From positions 124,001 through 188,000 of the forward strand of contig NZ_JAUNTW010000003.1 in the NCBI RefSeq assembly GCF_030538495.1: a stretch of 64,000 bases of DNA. Direction: 5' to 3'. The notes beneath the pieces are model-generated. The model saw nothing but the letters and a program-made list of their open reading frames with translations, did no database searches and had not been told where the DNA came from. The DNA comes from Paracoccus sp. (in: a-proteobacteria). GTDB lineage: Bacteria > Pseudomonadota > Alphaproteobacteria > Rhodobacterales > Rhodobacteraceae. Below, piece after piece: positions 1 through 8,528 of this stretch (positions are counted from its first letter, which is position 1; every line of letters starts with the position of its first letter). Both the position numbers and the translations under genes were made by a program.

Positions 1-2
1 GC

Positions 3-122
3 GCGCGGATGATGATTGCGATGTTCGCCCGCCCCGTGGACGGTCAGGCCGATGTGCTGGCAACGGAATTCGAATTCCGCGACGATGGCAGCATTTTCGC
101 CAATGGCCAGCAAATCCAGTAA
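3..122 (+). CDS. C-terminal end of an unidentified protein (5' truncated)
   Basis: An open frame enters from the left edge and stops with TAA at 120-122, giving about 39 residues ending DGSIFANGQQIQ. A rho-independent terminator follows at 152-182, which supports a real gene end. The fragment is too short for me to recognise a family. It lies on the same strand as pmbA, but the terminator separates the two. Confidence 0.55.
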   Translation, partial: ARMMIAMFARPVDGQADVLATEFEFRDDGSIFANGQQIQ

Positions 123-151
123 CCGGATCTTTACGATTTGATGCGAGATTG

Positions 152-182
152 GGGGTCGGGGCGCTTGTCCCGGCCCCTTTTT
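152..182 (+). terminator. Rho-independent terminator
   Basis: A 9-bp GC-rich stem (GGGGTCGGG with CCCGGCCCC, one T-G wobble, 8-nt loop) is followed directly by TTTTT. It would end transcription of the partial gene at the left edge before pmbA. Confidence 0.8.
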
Positions 183-241
183 GCTGCGGTTGTCATTTCG
201 CACGCGGCGCGGCACAACAGGGGGAATGTGAAAGGAAACCC

Positions 242-1588
242 ATGTCGGCCGATCTGTCATCCCTTGCCCATCAGTTGATCGACGCGGCCCGCCGCGCCGG
301 GGCCGATCAGGCCGATGCCTTGGCCGTCGATGGCCGTTCCCTCAGCATCGAGGTGCGCTCCGGCCAGCTGGAACAGGCCGAACGGGCCGAAGGGGTGGAC
401 ATCGGCCTGCGCGTGCTGATCGCGGGGCGTCAGGGCTGTGTGTCCGGGTCGCTGACCGATGCGGCGACGATTGCCGCCATGGCCGAACGCGCCGTCGCCA
501 TGGCACGCGAAGCGCCGGTCGATGACACGCTGGGGCTGGCCGATGCGGGCGAATTATCGACGCGGCGCGATGCGGATGGGTTGGAATTGGCCGACAACGC
601 CCCCGAACCCAGCCCCGATGCGTTGCAGGACATGGCCCTGCGGGCCGAGGCGGCGGCCCTGTCGCGCCCCGGCATTTCGCAGGTCGAATCGGCGGCGGCG
701 GGTTATGGCCTGCGGCGGATGTGGCTGGCGGCGACGAACGGGTTTTCGGGCGGTTACACGCGCAGCACGCACAGCCTGTCCACGGTCGCGATCACCGGCG
801 AAGGTTTGGGGATGGAACGCGACTATGCCGGAGAGGCGCGCGCCTTTGCCAGCGATTTGCCCGACCCGGAAAGCATCGGGCATCTGGCCGCCGACCGCAC
901 GCTGGCACGCGCCGGGTCGCGCAAACCGCCCACCGGCGCGTTCCCGATTTTGTATGATCACCGCGTGGCGTCGTCCCTGATTGCGCATCTGTTATCCGCG
1001 GTGAATGGCGCGGCGATTGCGCGCGGGGCCAGTTGGCTGCGCCGCGATCTGGGCGCGCAGGTGCTGCCTGCGGGCTTTGACCTGACCGATGATCCGCTGC
1101 GCCCGCGTTACCCTTCGTCGCGCCCCTTCGACGCCGAAGGGCTGGCCACCCGTCCCCGCCAGATCATCGCGGATGGCGTGCTGACCGGCTGGACGCTGGA
1201 TTTGGGGACGGCGCGCAAATTGGGCATGACCAGCACCGCATCAGCCGCGCGCGGTATGGCATCCGCGCCCAGCCCGACGAATGGCAATGTCATCCTGACC
1301 TCCGGCACCGCCAGCCGCGACGATCTGATCGCTGACATGGGGCGCGGGCTGATCGTCACATCCATGCTGGGCGCGTCGGTCAACGCCACCACCGGCGATT
1401 ATTCGCGCGGCGCGGCGGGGTTTTGGGTGGAAAACGGGCGCATCGCCTATCCGGTGAATGAATGCACCATTGCGGGCAATCTGCGCGATATGCTGATGAC
1501 GATGCGCGCGGCCAATGACGCGCCGCCGTTCCGGGGGGCCACGGTCCCCAGCCTGCTGATCGGGGGGATGACCGTTGCCGGCGCCTGA
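242..1588 (+). CDS. pmbA: TldD/PmbA family metallopeptidase subunit PmbA (TldE)
   Basis: A 448-residue protein of the PmbA/TldE family. In characterised bacteria TldE pairs with TldD to form a cytosolic protease that degrades unfolded peptides and matures some peptide antibiotics. Length and full-length similarity to the family support the call, including the N-terminal segment around DALAVDGRSLSIEVRSG and the glycine-rich C-terminal region with GDYSRGAAGFWVENG. The ATG at 242 follows a good Shine-Dalgarno (GAAAGGAAA); the open frame runs further upstream but has no ribosome site there. As in other TldE proteins I see no HExxH zinc motif, which belongs to TldD. The next gene starts inside its last codons. 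Confidence 0.92.
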   Translation: MSADLSSLAHQLIDAARRAGADQADALAVDGRSLSIEVRSGQLEQAERAEGVDIGLRVLIAGRQGCVSGSLTDAATIAAMAERAVAMAREAPVDDTLGLADAGELSTRRDADGLELADNAPEPSPDALQDMALRAEAAALSRPGISQVESAAAGYGLRRMWLAATNGFSGGYTRSTHSLSTVAITGEGLGMERDYAGEARAFASDLPDPESIGHLAADRTLARAGSRKPPTGAFPILYDHRVASSLIAHLLSAVNGAAIARGASWLRRDLGAQVLPAGFDLTDDPLRPRYPSSRPFDAEGLATRPRQIIADGVLTGWTLDLGTARKLGMTSTASAARGMASAPSPTNGNVILTSGTASRDDLIADMGRGLIVTSMLGASVNATTGDYSRGAAGFWVENGRIAYPVNECTIAGNLRDMLMTMRAANDAPPFRGATVPSLLIGGMTVAGA

Positions 1589-2357
1589 CGACGACCTGAG
1601 CCTGCTGACCCGCGCCGCCCGTCTGGCGGGCAGCATCTCTATGCGGTTCTGGAAGAAATCGCCCAAGGTCTGGGACAAAGGCGACCAAGGCCCCGTGACC
1701 GAGGCCGATCTGGCCGTCAACGACGCCCTGGCCGATCTGTTGCAAACCGCGCGCCCCGATTACGGCTGGCTGTCCGAGGAAAGCGAATCCGACGCCGCCC
1801 GTCTGGACGCGGAACAGTGTTTCATCATCGACCCCATCGACGGCACCCGCGCCTTTATCGACGGGCAGGACGGGTTTTCCCATTCGCTGGCCATATCGCG
1901 CGGCGACCGGATCGTGGCGGCGATTGTCTATCTGCCGGTCCGCGATCTGGCCTATACCGCCACAGCGGACGGCCCCGCGCTGTTGAATGGACGCCCGATT
2001 GCGCCGTCCGATGTGGGGATCGACGGCGCGCGGGTGCTGACCTATCGCGCGGCGACGGATGGGGGGCATTGGCGCGGCGGGCGCGTGCCGCCGTTTCGGC
2101 GCGAATTTCGCCCGTCGCTGGCGTGGAGGCTGTGTCTGGCCGCCGAAGGCCGGTTCGACGCCGCCCTGTCGCTGCGCGGCGCGTGGGAATGGGACATCGC
2201 GGCGGGCAGCCTGATCGCCGAACGCGCCGGTGCCGTGGTCAGCGACCGCCACGGCGAACGGATGCGGTTTAACAGCCCGCAGGCGATGATCGACGGGCTG
2301 GTCATTGCGGGGCCGCGACTGCATGGCGAGTTGATGGAGCAGCTCTCGGTTGAATAA
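1575..2357 (+). CDS. Inositol monophosphatase family phosphatase
   Basis: A 260-residue Mg2+/Li+-dependent phosphatase of the inositol monophosphatase/CysQ superfamily. The metal site is visible as LSEESE near residue 65 and DPIDGTRAFI near residue 83, followed by the C-terminal WEWDIAAGSLIAERAGA motif around residue 205. The likely start is TTG at 1575, since the first in-frame ATG would remove the conserved N-terminus; it overlaps the pmbA stop by 14 bases, so the two are probably translationally coupled. Substrate is unresolved: 3'(2'),5'-bisphosphate nucleotidase (CysQ-like) and inositol or histidinol phosphatase are all possible. Confidence 0.88.
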   Translation: MPAPDDDLSLLTRAARLAGSISMRFWKKSPKVWDKGDQGPVTEADLAVNDALADLLQTARPDYGWLSEESESDAARLDAEQCFIIDPIDGTRAFIDGQDGFSHSLAISRGDRIVAAIVYLPVRDLAYTATADGPALLNGRPIAPSDVGIDGARVLTYRAATDGGHWRGGRVPPFRREFRPSLAWRLCLAAEGRFDAALSLRGAWEWDIAAGSLIAERAGAVVSDRHGERMRFNSPQAMIDGLVIAGPRLHGELMEQLSVE

Positions 2358-3656
2358 TTCGAATCAAATTCGATGGAAATGCGCGCCAATTGATGCGCGC
2401 GTTAACCCTGATAACGCACACAAACCCGCGCGACGGTGGTAACACGATCATGACCGGTCCGCCGGTTCCCGCAAGGCGGGCGTTCATAGTGACGGGTTAA
2501 GTGTTATCGCCTGCGGGCGGATCGGTGCGGGCCAACCGCGCCGATCCGGCTTAGCCCCCGAATATGTCGGCATACGCCGGTGCGGATTAAGGCGCATCGG
2601 ATCAAACCCGGCGCGAAATGCGCGCGGGTTCTTTTGGCCGATACCCGCAGCCCCGACGTTCGAAACAACCGCCCCGTCGACACCTTGCGCCGTTATTCGC
2701 CGGTATCTTTGTGCCAATCATGGGTAAGCATCTTTCCGCTCTTTGGAACCGTCGCAACACAACCGATAGCAATGATCGCACAACGCACGGCGGCTTAACT
2801 GCAAGCATTCACGCCATGACCATCCACACATAGCGCATCTCGCCCCCAAGCATCTGCCGCCCCACCTGCCCCGCATCGTGACACAACTTCCGTGCAGCCG
2901 GGACAGGCGGGCCGGACCTTACCTGAATGGAACCAGTTTGATCGCATGGCGAAACGCGCGGGACCCACATCGCCAAACCTGCACCGGTAATCAGCCCCGC
3001 GCCAAGAGGTTCATGTCCAATGCGCCGATCAGAGTGACGCAACAAACGGATGACCGCATCGCCGCGATAGGGCACCAGCACAGGGCGCGGATCGGAAACC
3101 GATTCGAGCGCGTGGCAACCCAGCAATAGGCGCATCTTAGCCACCGGCACATCGTGCATCGCCCCTAAGCGTCAGCCGCCCCACCTGCCTCACATCGCAG
3201 CGTAGCCCCTGCGCCGCCGGAACATTCGGGCCGGACCTCACCTGAATGGAACCAATTTGATCGCATGGCGAAGCGTGCCGGACCCACATCGCCCAACCTG
3301 CGCCGGTAATCAGCCAAGCCAAAAGGGTTCAGTGTCACAAGCCCCCTGCCCGTGTGCCGGCGCAGTAGGACACCAGCACAGGCCCCATAAGACAGCGCGG
3401 AGCGTATGACAGGCGACGGCATGCACATCATCACCATCGACGCATCGCGCATTGCCCCACCATCGGCCCGCGCGCCGAACCTTACACGACCAACCTGCCC
3501 CTGTCGTCGGCAGCCCCCATACGCCCCACAATGCTGCACAAAACCCCTTGGGCATCATCCTGCGCGCCCTGCCCCGCCCCCTCGCGCAGCCGTTAACCGA
3601 TTCGCATACCGTTCCCCCATCTTGACCCCGCCCCCACATCGCGTCACCATCCGCGC
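2358..3656. other. 1.3-kb stretch without a convincing gene
   Basis: No reading frame here has a good start, ribosome site and recognisable product on either strand. The short frames present are low-complexity, Arg/Pro/Gly-rich and overlap one another. Bases 2358-2815 show scattered short inverted repeats only. From about 2816 to 3500 the sequence is built of degenerate direct repeats about 300-320 bp long (separate entry). The stretch ends at the tyrosine recombinase gene. A structured RNA or a decayed mobile element is possible. Confidence 0.6.
2816..3500. repeat. Degenerate tandem repeats of about 300-320 bp (two full copies and a damaged third)
   Basis: The block GCCGCCCCACCTGCC at 2856-2870 recurs at 3175-3189. 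ACCTGAATGGAACCA at 2921-2935 recurs at 3240-3254, and the following TTTGATCGCATGGCGAA and CGGTAATCAGCC recur at the same 319-bp offset. CACCAGCACAGG at 3073 recurs at 3371 (offset 298). A third, damaged unit begins near 3426 with related CATCGACGCATCGCGCATTG and CCAACCTGCCCCTG segments but lacks the conserved core. Differences between copies do not favour any reading frame, so the array is probably non-coding or a decayed duplication. Confidence 0.8.
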
Positions 3657-4691
3657 ATGTCCCTGCCTGTTACACCCGCCCATCTGTCGCCTGCGGACGA
3701 CGCCGCGCTGACCGAACTCTATCGTCGCGGCACGCCGCAAAATACCTTGCGGGCGTGGGAACGGGATTTGGTCTATATCACCGCGTGGAAGGCCGCGGCG
3801 TTTAACGCGCCCTTGGAGTGGCCCGAGGCTGAAAACGTCGCGCTGCGGTTTGTGCTGGATCACTCGGTCGATGTGACCGACGCCGCCGGCCCCGCGCGGC
3901 AGGTGGCCGATGCGCTGATCGCGGCGGGGTTGCGGCGCAGTTTGGCCTGTCCGGCACCGTCCACGCTGGACCGTCGCATCGCCAGTTGGCAGGCGTTTCA
4001 CCGGATGAAGAACCTGCCCAGCCCCTTTGACGCGCCGCTGATCCGGCAGGCGCGTGGGCGCGCGCGACGGGCGGCGGCGCGGCCTGTGGCGCCGAAATCG
4101 GACAATCCCATCACGCGGGCGGTGCTGGAACAGATGCTGGCGACCTGTGATCACAGCCATCGGGGGATGCGCGACCGCGCGGCGCTGATGCTGGGCTGGG
4201 CGTCGGGCGGGCGCAGGCGGTCGGAAATCGTGGCGCTGAACCGCGATGATATTGATGACCGCGACTTTGACGGCTCGGGGCTGTTGCGCATCCGGTTGCT
4301 GGTCACGAAAACCACCGGCCCGCAGGACGCGCCGCGTCTGCCGCTGAAGGGGCGGGCGGCGCGTGCGGTGATGATCTGGCTGCGTGCGGCGCGGATCAGC
4401 GACGGCCCGGTGTTTCGCCCGATCAGCAAAACCGACCGCGTGTTGCCCCGCCGTCTGGACGCCGCCAGCCTGCGCGACATTGTGCGCAACCGGCTGGTTC
4501 TGGCCGGATACCCGCCCGATTTTGCCAGCACGCACGGGCTGCGGTCGGGGTTTCTGACGCAGGCGGCTCTGGATGGCGCACCCTTGGTTGCGGCGATGCA
4601 GCTGTCCCTGCATCGCAGCGCCGCGCAGGCGCAGCGGTATTACGCCGATATTGACATCGCCGATAACCCCGCCACCGATCTGCTGGGTTAG
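3657..4691 (+). CDS. Tyrosine recombinase/integrase
   Basis: A 344-residue site-specific recombinase of the XerC/phage-integrase superfamily. An N-terminal core-binding (SAM-like) domain spans roughly residues 15-130 and a catalytic domain residues 140-340. Catalytic residues can be followed: Arg in ASGGRRRSEIVAL, Lys in LLVTKTTG, HxxR in STHGLRSGF, a second His in LSLHRSAAQ, and the nucleophilic Tyr in AQRYYADID. It is not an obvious housekeeping XerC or XerD, because the N-terminal part differs and there is no companion gene. It stands alone beside the degenerate repeats and overlaps the phnE stop convergently by 4 bp. No excisionase or phage genes are nearby. Confidence 0.88.
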   Translation: MSLPVTPAHLSPADDAALTELYRRGTPQNTLRAWERDLVYITAWKAAAFNAPLEWPEAENVALRFVLDHSVDVTDAAGPARQVADALIAAGLRRSLACPAPSTLDRRIASWQAFHRMKNLPSPFDAPLIRQARGRARRAAARPVAPKSDNPITRAVLEQMLATCDHSHRGMRDRAALMLGWASGGRRRSEIVALNRDDIDDRDFDGSGLLRIRLLVTKTTGPQDAPRLPLKGRAARAVMIWLRAARISDGPVFRPISKTDRVLPRRLDAASLRDIVRNRLVLAGYPPDFASTHGLRSGFLTQAALDGAPLVAAMQLSLHRSAAQAQRYYADIDIADNPATDLLG

Positions 4692-5482
4692 ATCACCATA
4701 TGGCGCACCCGCGCCGACACCCATTCGCTGATGACCACGGTGGCCAGCACCACCAGAATGATCAGCGACACCTGCGGCCAGGCCAGCACATTCAGGCTGG
4801 ATTGCAGTTGCATCCCGATGCCGCCCGCGCCGACCAGCCCCAAAATCGCGCTTTCGCGGATGTTGATGTCCCACCGAAACACGCTGATGCCGTAAAAGGT
4901 CGGCAGCACCTGCGGCACGATGCCATAGGTCAGGATCTGCCCCTGAGATGCGCCGGTTGCGGTGATCGCCTCGATCTGTTTGATGTCGGTTTCCTCGATC
5001 GCTTCATACAGCAATTTGCCGATGAAGCCGACGGACCGAAACCCGATGGCAATGATGCCCGCCAGAATACCGGGGCCAAGGATCGACACCAGCAACAGCG
5101 CCCAGATCAGCGAATTGATCGACCGCGAGGCGACGATGCAAAACAACGCAAAGGGCCGTAAGATCAGCACCGAAGGCGTCGTGTTCCGCGCCGCCAGAAA
5201 GGCCAGCGGCACCGCGATGATGATGCCCAGCAGCGTTCCCAGCGTGGCGATGTTGATCGTGTCCCAGAGCGGCGCCCACAGCCGTTCCATATAGGACCAC
5301 CGCGGCGGCACCGCCCGGCCCAAGAGATCGCCCGCGGCCTGCGGCGCGTCCCAGACAAAGCCCCAATTCGTCCGCGCCGTCATCAATTGCCAGCACCACA
5401 CAAACAGCGCGACGGTCAGAAACCAGCCAAACCAGATCGCCAGACGCGCGCGGGGGCTGCGGTAGTGCCACAGTTTTTCCAT
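4688..5482 (-). CDS. phnE: Phosphonate/phosphite ABC transporter permease (second PhnE)
   Basis: A hydrophobic 264-residue inner-membrane permease with about six membrane segments. It carries the PhnE-type EAA loop ATGASQGQILTYGIVPQVLP at roughly residues 180-200 and the RESAILGLVGAGGIG segment. It forms the membrane channel with the other PhnE, fed by PhnD and powered by PhnC. The chosen ATG at 5482 overlaps the preceding phnE stop as ATGA and has GGGTG upstream; an ATG four codons earlier (5494) is possible. It is the last gene of the phnCDEE-type operon. Confidence 0.92.
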   Translation of the reverse strand: MEKLWHYRSPRARLAIWFGWFLTVALFVWCWQLMTARTNWGFVWDAPQAAGDLLGRAVPPRWSYMERLWAPLWDTINIATLGTLLGIIIAVPLAFLAARNTTPSVLILRPFALFCIVASRSINSLIWALLLVSILGPGILAGIIAIGFRSVGFIGKLLYEAIEETDIKQIEAITATGASQGQILTYGIVPQVLPTFYGISVFRWDINIRESAILGLVGAGGIGMQLQSSLNVLAWPQVSLIILVVLATVVISEWVSARVRHMVI

Positions 5483-6279
5483 CACTGCACCCATTTGCGC
5501 AAATGCCCCGATGCGTATTCCGACAGCATCACAATGGCGATGATAATCAACAGAACCGCGCCCGCGCTGCTGTATTCATAGCGCGACAGCGATGTGTTCA
5601 GCGTGGCCCCGATGCCGCCCGCGCCGACAATGCCGATGACGGCGGATTCGCGGAAATTAATGTCCAGCCGATACAGCGACAGCCCGATCAGGCGTGGCAT
5701 GACCTGCGGCTGGATGCCGTAATTGATCAGCTGCATCCAGGATGCGCCGGTGGCGCGGATCGCCTCGGCCTGCTTTTCGTCGATGTCCTCGATGTCCTCG
5801 GCCAGCAATTTGCCGATAAAGCCGATGGTCGAAAAGGCCAGCGTCAGGAACCCGGCAAAGGCCCCGAACCCGAACAGCGCCACAAAGAAAATCGCAACGA
5901 TGATTTCCTGCAAGGCGCGGCTGATGGCGATGATGCTGCGACAGATCAGATACACCCACCGAGGCGCCAGATTCCGCGCCGCCCCGATGCCGATGGGAAT
6001 GGAAATCAGCACGCCAATGACGGTTGACGTGAACGTCATGGTCAGGCTTTCGATCAGCCCCGCTGAAATGTCGCGCCAACGGGTGGTGAAATCCGGCGTC
6101 AGAAAGCCGGTGACAAACCGCTGCCCGCGTTCCAGACCGGCGGCAACGCGGGTCCAGTTCACCTCGATCGTGCCGAAGGCGGCAATCAGATAGATCAGCG
6201 CGCCCATGGTCAGCGCCACCCGCCAGAACCGCGACTTGATCAATTGCGGCGGGCGTTTCCATGTGGTCGGATGGGTCAT
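5482..6279 (-). CDS. phnE: Phosphonate/phosphite ABC transporter permease (first PhnE)
   Basis: A 265-residue membrane permease paralogous to the next gene. The family signature is seen in [19 protein letters not shown] and [18 protein letters not shown]. The N-terminus has one predicted membrane segment (residues 20-40), followed by about five more. Its start overlaps the phnC stop by 4 bp (ATGA), so translation is probably coupled. Two consecutive phnE genes are common in alphaproteobacterial phn operons and suggest a heterodimeric channel. Confidence 0.92.
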   Translation of the reverse strand: MTHPTTWKRPPQLIKSRFWRVALTMGALIYLIAAFGTIEVNWTRVAAGLERGQRFVTGFLTPDFTTRWRDISAGLIESLTMTFTSTVIGVLISIPIGIGAARNLAPRWVYLICRSIIAISRALQEIIVAIFFVALFGFGAFAGFLTLAFSTIGFIGKLLAEDIEDIDEKQAEAIRATGASWMQLINYGIQPQVMPRLIGLSLYRLDINFRESAVIGIVGAGGIGATLNTSLSRYEYSSAGAVLLIIIAIVMLSEYASGHLRKWVQ

Positions 6280-7100
6280 AACGCCTCTAACATGCTGTGG
6301 GCTTCGCGGTCATGGGCCTCGGCCTCGGCGTCTTCGTCGGCGGATTTGCGCATGGCGGCCCAGTCTTCTTCGCCGTAAATCTGGGTCAGGGCCTCGCCGG
6401 TCAGATCGCCGGGCGCGCCGTCAAACACGATCTGCCCCGCGCGCAACCCGATGATGCGGTCGGTGAATTGCTGCGCCAGCACCACATCGTGAATGTTTAT
6501 GATCGCGGGCAGGCCCCGTTCGCGGCAGATTTCCACGATCAGCCGCATGATCTGACGGCTGGTTTTCGGGTCCAAACTGGCGGTCGGTTCATCGACCAGC
6601 AGCAATTCGGGGTTCTGTTCCAGTGCGCGGGCAATGCCGACGCGCTGACGCTGGCCGCCCGACAGCGCATCGGCGCGTTTATCGACATGCGCCGCCAGCC
6701 CCACCCGATCCAGCAGGCGAAAGGCGTTCTGAATATCGGCGGGCGGAAACCGCCGCAGCAGGCTGCGCCAGAACGACACATAGCCCAGCCGCCCCGACAG
6801 CACGTTTTCCATCACCGTCAGCCGTTCGACCAAGGCATATTCCTGAAAAATCATGCCGATGCGCCGACGGGCGCGGCGCAGATCGCCCGACCGCAGCCGC
6901 GTGATGTCGGTGTCGTTCAGCCGCACCGCGCCGCTGGTCGGTTCCACCAGCCGGTTGATGCAGCGGATCAGCGTGGATTTCCCCGCCCCCGATGGCCCGA
7001 TCAGGCCCACGACCTGCCCCGCAGGAATGGTAAATGACGCATCCGACAGCGCCTTATCGCCGGTGCGATAGGTTTTCGTCAGCTTTTCTACGGTCAGCAT
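6276..7100 (-). CDS. phnC: Phosphonate/phosphite ABC transporter ATP-binding protein PhnC
   Basis: A 274-residue ABC ATPase that energises uptake of organophosphonates or phosphite. Walker A is GPSGAGKST near residue 38, the signature is [15 protein letters not shown] near residue 145, and Walker B is [12 protein letters not shown]. The ATG at 7100 is preferred over an upstream in-frame ATG because the conserved [13 protein letters not shown] start follows directly and a G-rich ribosome site lies 5' of it. It sits between phnD and the two permease genes. No C-P lyase genes are present, so the exact substrate is open. Confidence 0.93.
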   Translation of the reverse strand: MLTVEKLTKTYRTGDKALSDASFTIPAGQVVGLIGPSGAGKSTLIRCINRLVEPTSGAVRLNDTDITRLRSGDLRRARRRIGMIFQEYALVERLTVMENVLSGRLGYVSFWRSLLRRFPPADIQNAFRLLDRVGLAAHVDKRADALSGGQRQRVGIARALEQNPELLLVDEPTASLDPKTSRQIMRLIVEICRERGLPAIINIHDVVLAQQFTDRIIGLRAGQIVFDGAPGDLTGEALTQIYGEEDWAAMRKSADEDAEAEAHDREAHSMLEAL

Positions 7101-7163
7101 TGCAGCCCCCAATAACAAAGGGCAGGCAGGGTTGCCCCCGCCCGCCCCGATCTGCGGCAATCG

Positions 7164-8117
7164 TCAGTTGCAGGTATAGGTCACGCCCATGGCTTCGTCG
7201 ATCTGGCGGATGACCGACCAGTGGTCTTTGAACGAAATCGGGATGAACTGCGTTTCGCCCTGCGGGCCGAATTCTTTTTCCAGCCCCGTGCCGGCCCAGT
7301 CAAAGCTGAAAAACGCCTCTTGGATTTTTTCCTGCAATTCGGGTTTCAGGTTATAGACAACGCCGTAACCCGTGGTCGGGAAGGTGTCGGATTTATAGAC
7401 CGTGACCAGATCGTCTTTGTTCACCACACCGCGCGCGGCCATGCGGGTCAGAACCGAATTGGCGATTGCGGCGGCGTCGTAATCTTTGTTCGCGACGCCC
7501 AGAATGGAATTGTCGTGGCCACCCGAAAAGGCGGGGGTGTAGTCGCGTTCGACCTGCAAATCAAATTCGGCTTCCAGCAGCGCCTGCGGGGCCTTGAACC
7601 CCGAATTCGACGTTTCCGATGTAAAGGCCAATTGCCGCCCCTTCAGATCGGTCAGTTCCGAAATGCCGCTGTCGGGATAGGTGATGATTTCCATTTCATA
7701 GCCATAGGACCCGTCGGCATTGGCCATCATCGCAAACGGACGGAACCCCGAACACGCGACCGCAATCGCGTTGCCACCGGTGTTCACGCCCGCAATGTGC
7801 AGACGACCGGCGCGCATGGCCTCATACTGGGCGGCGTTGTTCTGGACGGGGAAAAACTCGACCGGTTTGCCGGTGACGTCGGACATGTGGTCCAGAAACT
7901 CTTTCCAGACATCGACATAGACCGCCGGATCTTCGACCGGGGTATAGGCAAAGATCAGCGTGGCGGGGTCCACCTGCTGCGCGGGATCGGTCGGAATATC
8001 GGCGACCATATCGCCATCGGCATCGGTGAAACGCGGATCCAGTTTGAATTCCGCAACGGCGGGCAGCGCCAGCAAAGTGGCCAAGGCAGTGGCGGCGGTC
8101 AGACGCAGGGTGGTCAT
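7164..8117 (-). CDS. phnD: Phosphate/phosphite/phosphonate ABC transporter substrate-binding protein PhnD
   Basis: A periplasmic binding protein of about 317 residues with a signal peptide (LRLTAATALATLLALPAVA, cleavage before EFKLDPRF). The PhnD fold is indicated by FAYTPVEDPAVYVDVWKEF, the GVNTGGNAIAVACSGF loop and the SETSNSGFKAPQALLE ligand-binding segment. Two ATGs are adjacent (8120 and 8117); the second has the better distance to AGGAG. It is the first gene of the importer operon, and a PhoB-box-like repeat lies about 65-85 bp upstream, consistent with induction by phosphate starvation. Confidence 0.93.
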   Translation of the reverse strand: MTTLRLTAATALATLLALPAVAEFKLDPRFTDADGDMVADIPTDPAQQVDPATLIFAYTPVEDPAVYVDVWKEFLDHMSDVTGKPVEFFPVQNNAAQYEAMRAGRLHIAGVNTGGNAIAVACSGFRPFAMMANADGSYGYEMEIITYPDSGISELTDLKGRQLAFTSETSNSGFKAPQALLEAEFDLQVERDYTPAFSGGHDNSILGVANKDYDAAAIANSVLTRMAARGVVNKDDLVTVYKSDTFPTTGYGVVYNLKPELQEKIQEAFFSFDWAGTGLEKEFGPQGETQFIPISFKDHWSVIRQIDEAMGVTYTCN

Positions 8118-8180
8118 CATCGTCTCCTGAGATATGAATTTGACGGTCAGACTAGGGCGGGATTGTGACGTGAATGTGCA

Positions 8181-8202
8181 AATCGCGTGACAATCGCGTG
8201 AC
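8181..8202 (-). promoter_or_regulatory. Candidate PhoB (Pho) box upstream of phnD
   Basis: On the minus strand two perfect 11-bp direct repeats, GTCACGCGATT twice, lie end to end. PHO boxes consist of 11-bp direct repeats with a CTGTCA(T/C)-like core plus a 4-bp AT-richer spacer, and this matches the arrangement with a GTCAC core. A weak -10-like CACAAT lies about 13 bp downstream. The position just ahead of a phn importer makes PhoB control likely. Confidence 0.65.
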
Positions 8203-8204
8203 GT

Positions 8205-8347
8205 TTTGCGCCGCCCCCTTTGCGCCGTTTGAGGGCGGGGCAAGGGGCGTTGCCCCTCGGCCCCAAGGGGCCTCACCCCAGGATATTTGCGCACAGAAGA
8301 TACGCACCGGGGTTTCTTCTGTGCATAAATACTCAGATAGCAACTTT
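8205..8347. repeat. Composite palindromic intergenic element (copy 1)
   Basis: GC hairpins (AGGGGC-GTT-GCCCCT at 8243-8257 and the palindrome GGCCCCAAGGGGCC at 8259-8272) precede CACCCCAGGATATTTGCGCACAGAAGA and, after a short loop, TTCTTCTGTGCATAAATACTC. The two AT-richer arms are imperfectly inverted. The same module recurs at 20333, 30651 and 51961, with arm-only versions at 8529 and 16707. It probably acts as a terminator or REP-like element between phnD and the tRNA-like element. Confidence 0.75.
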
Positions 8348-8389
8348 TCCAACCCCGCGTTTGACTTCAAGATGGGCGACGGCTACCCT

Positions 8390-8481
8390 AAAATTGGAAA
8401 GATGGTGGCCCGGCAGGTAAGGGTGATGGTCCTATAATGGGCGATTTGTGTGGGTTCGAGCCCCACCCATCTTTCTATTTT
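8390..8481 (+). ncRNA. tRNA-like folded element (possible tRNA pseudogene or novel small RNA)
   Basis: Bases 8399-8474 resemble a 76-nt tRNA. AAGATGG (8399-8405) pairs with CCATCTT (8467-8473). A perfect T-arm has GTGGG and CCCAC stems around TTCGAGC (8450-8466). A D-arm-like GCCC/GGGT stem encloses a loop containing GGTAA. The end stem extends further: G8397-A8398 and AAAAT at 8390-8394 pair with sequences up to ATTTT at 8477-8481. The anticodon arm is poor (at best GTCC/GGGC around TATAAT), no CCA is encoded, and position 33 is not T in any register I tried. It is therefore unlikely to be a normal tRNA. Confidence 0.45.
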
Positions 8482-8528
8482 GACGCCCAATCCTCGCACG
8501 CGACATTCAGCATTTAAGGCGACGGGGC

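Noticed and set aside
554..988. Long antisense frames across pmbA and many other genes
   Set aside because: These are high-GC shadows of real genes with atypical Arg/Pro/Ala content.
2602..2833. Short frames on both strands before the tandem repeats
   Set aside because: Arg/Cys-rich composition, overlapping one another, no ribosome site and no recognisable domain.
2809..3639. Repeated minus-strand frames within the tandem repeats (LITGAG(L/W)AMWV segments)
   Set aside because: The match between copies follows the DNA repeat; differences change residues freely and break frame, so a repeat protein is not supported.
8396..8476. Normal tRNA (including tRNA-Sec) on either strand
   Set aside because: No acceptable anticodon stem and loop, no long variable arm or UCA anticodon, and on the minus strand no T-loop before the CCACCA-like sequence.
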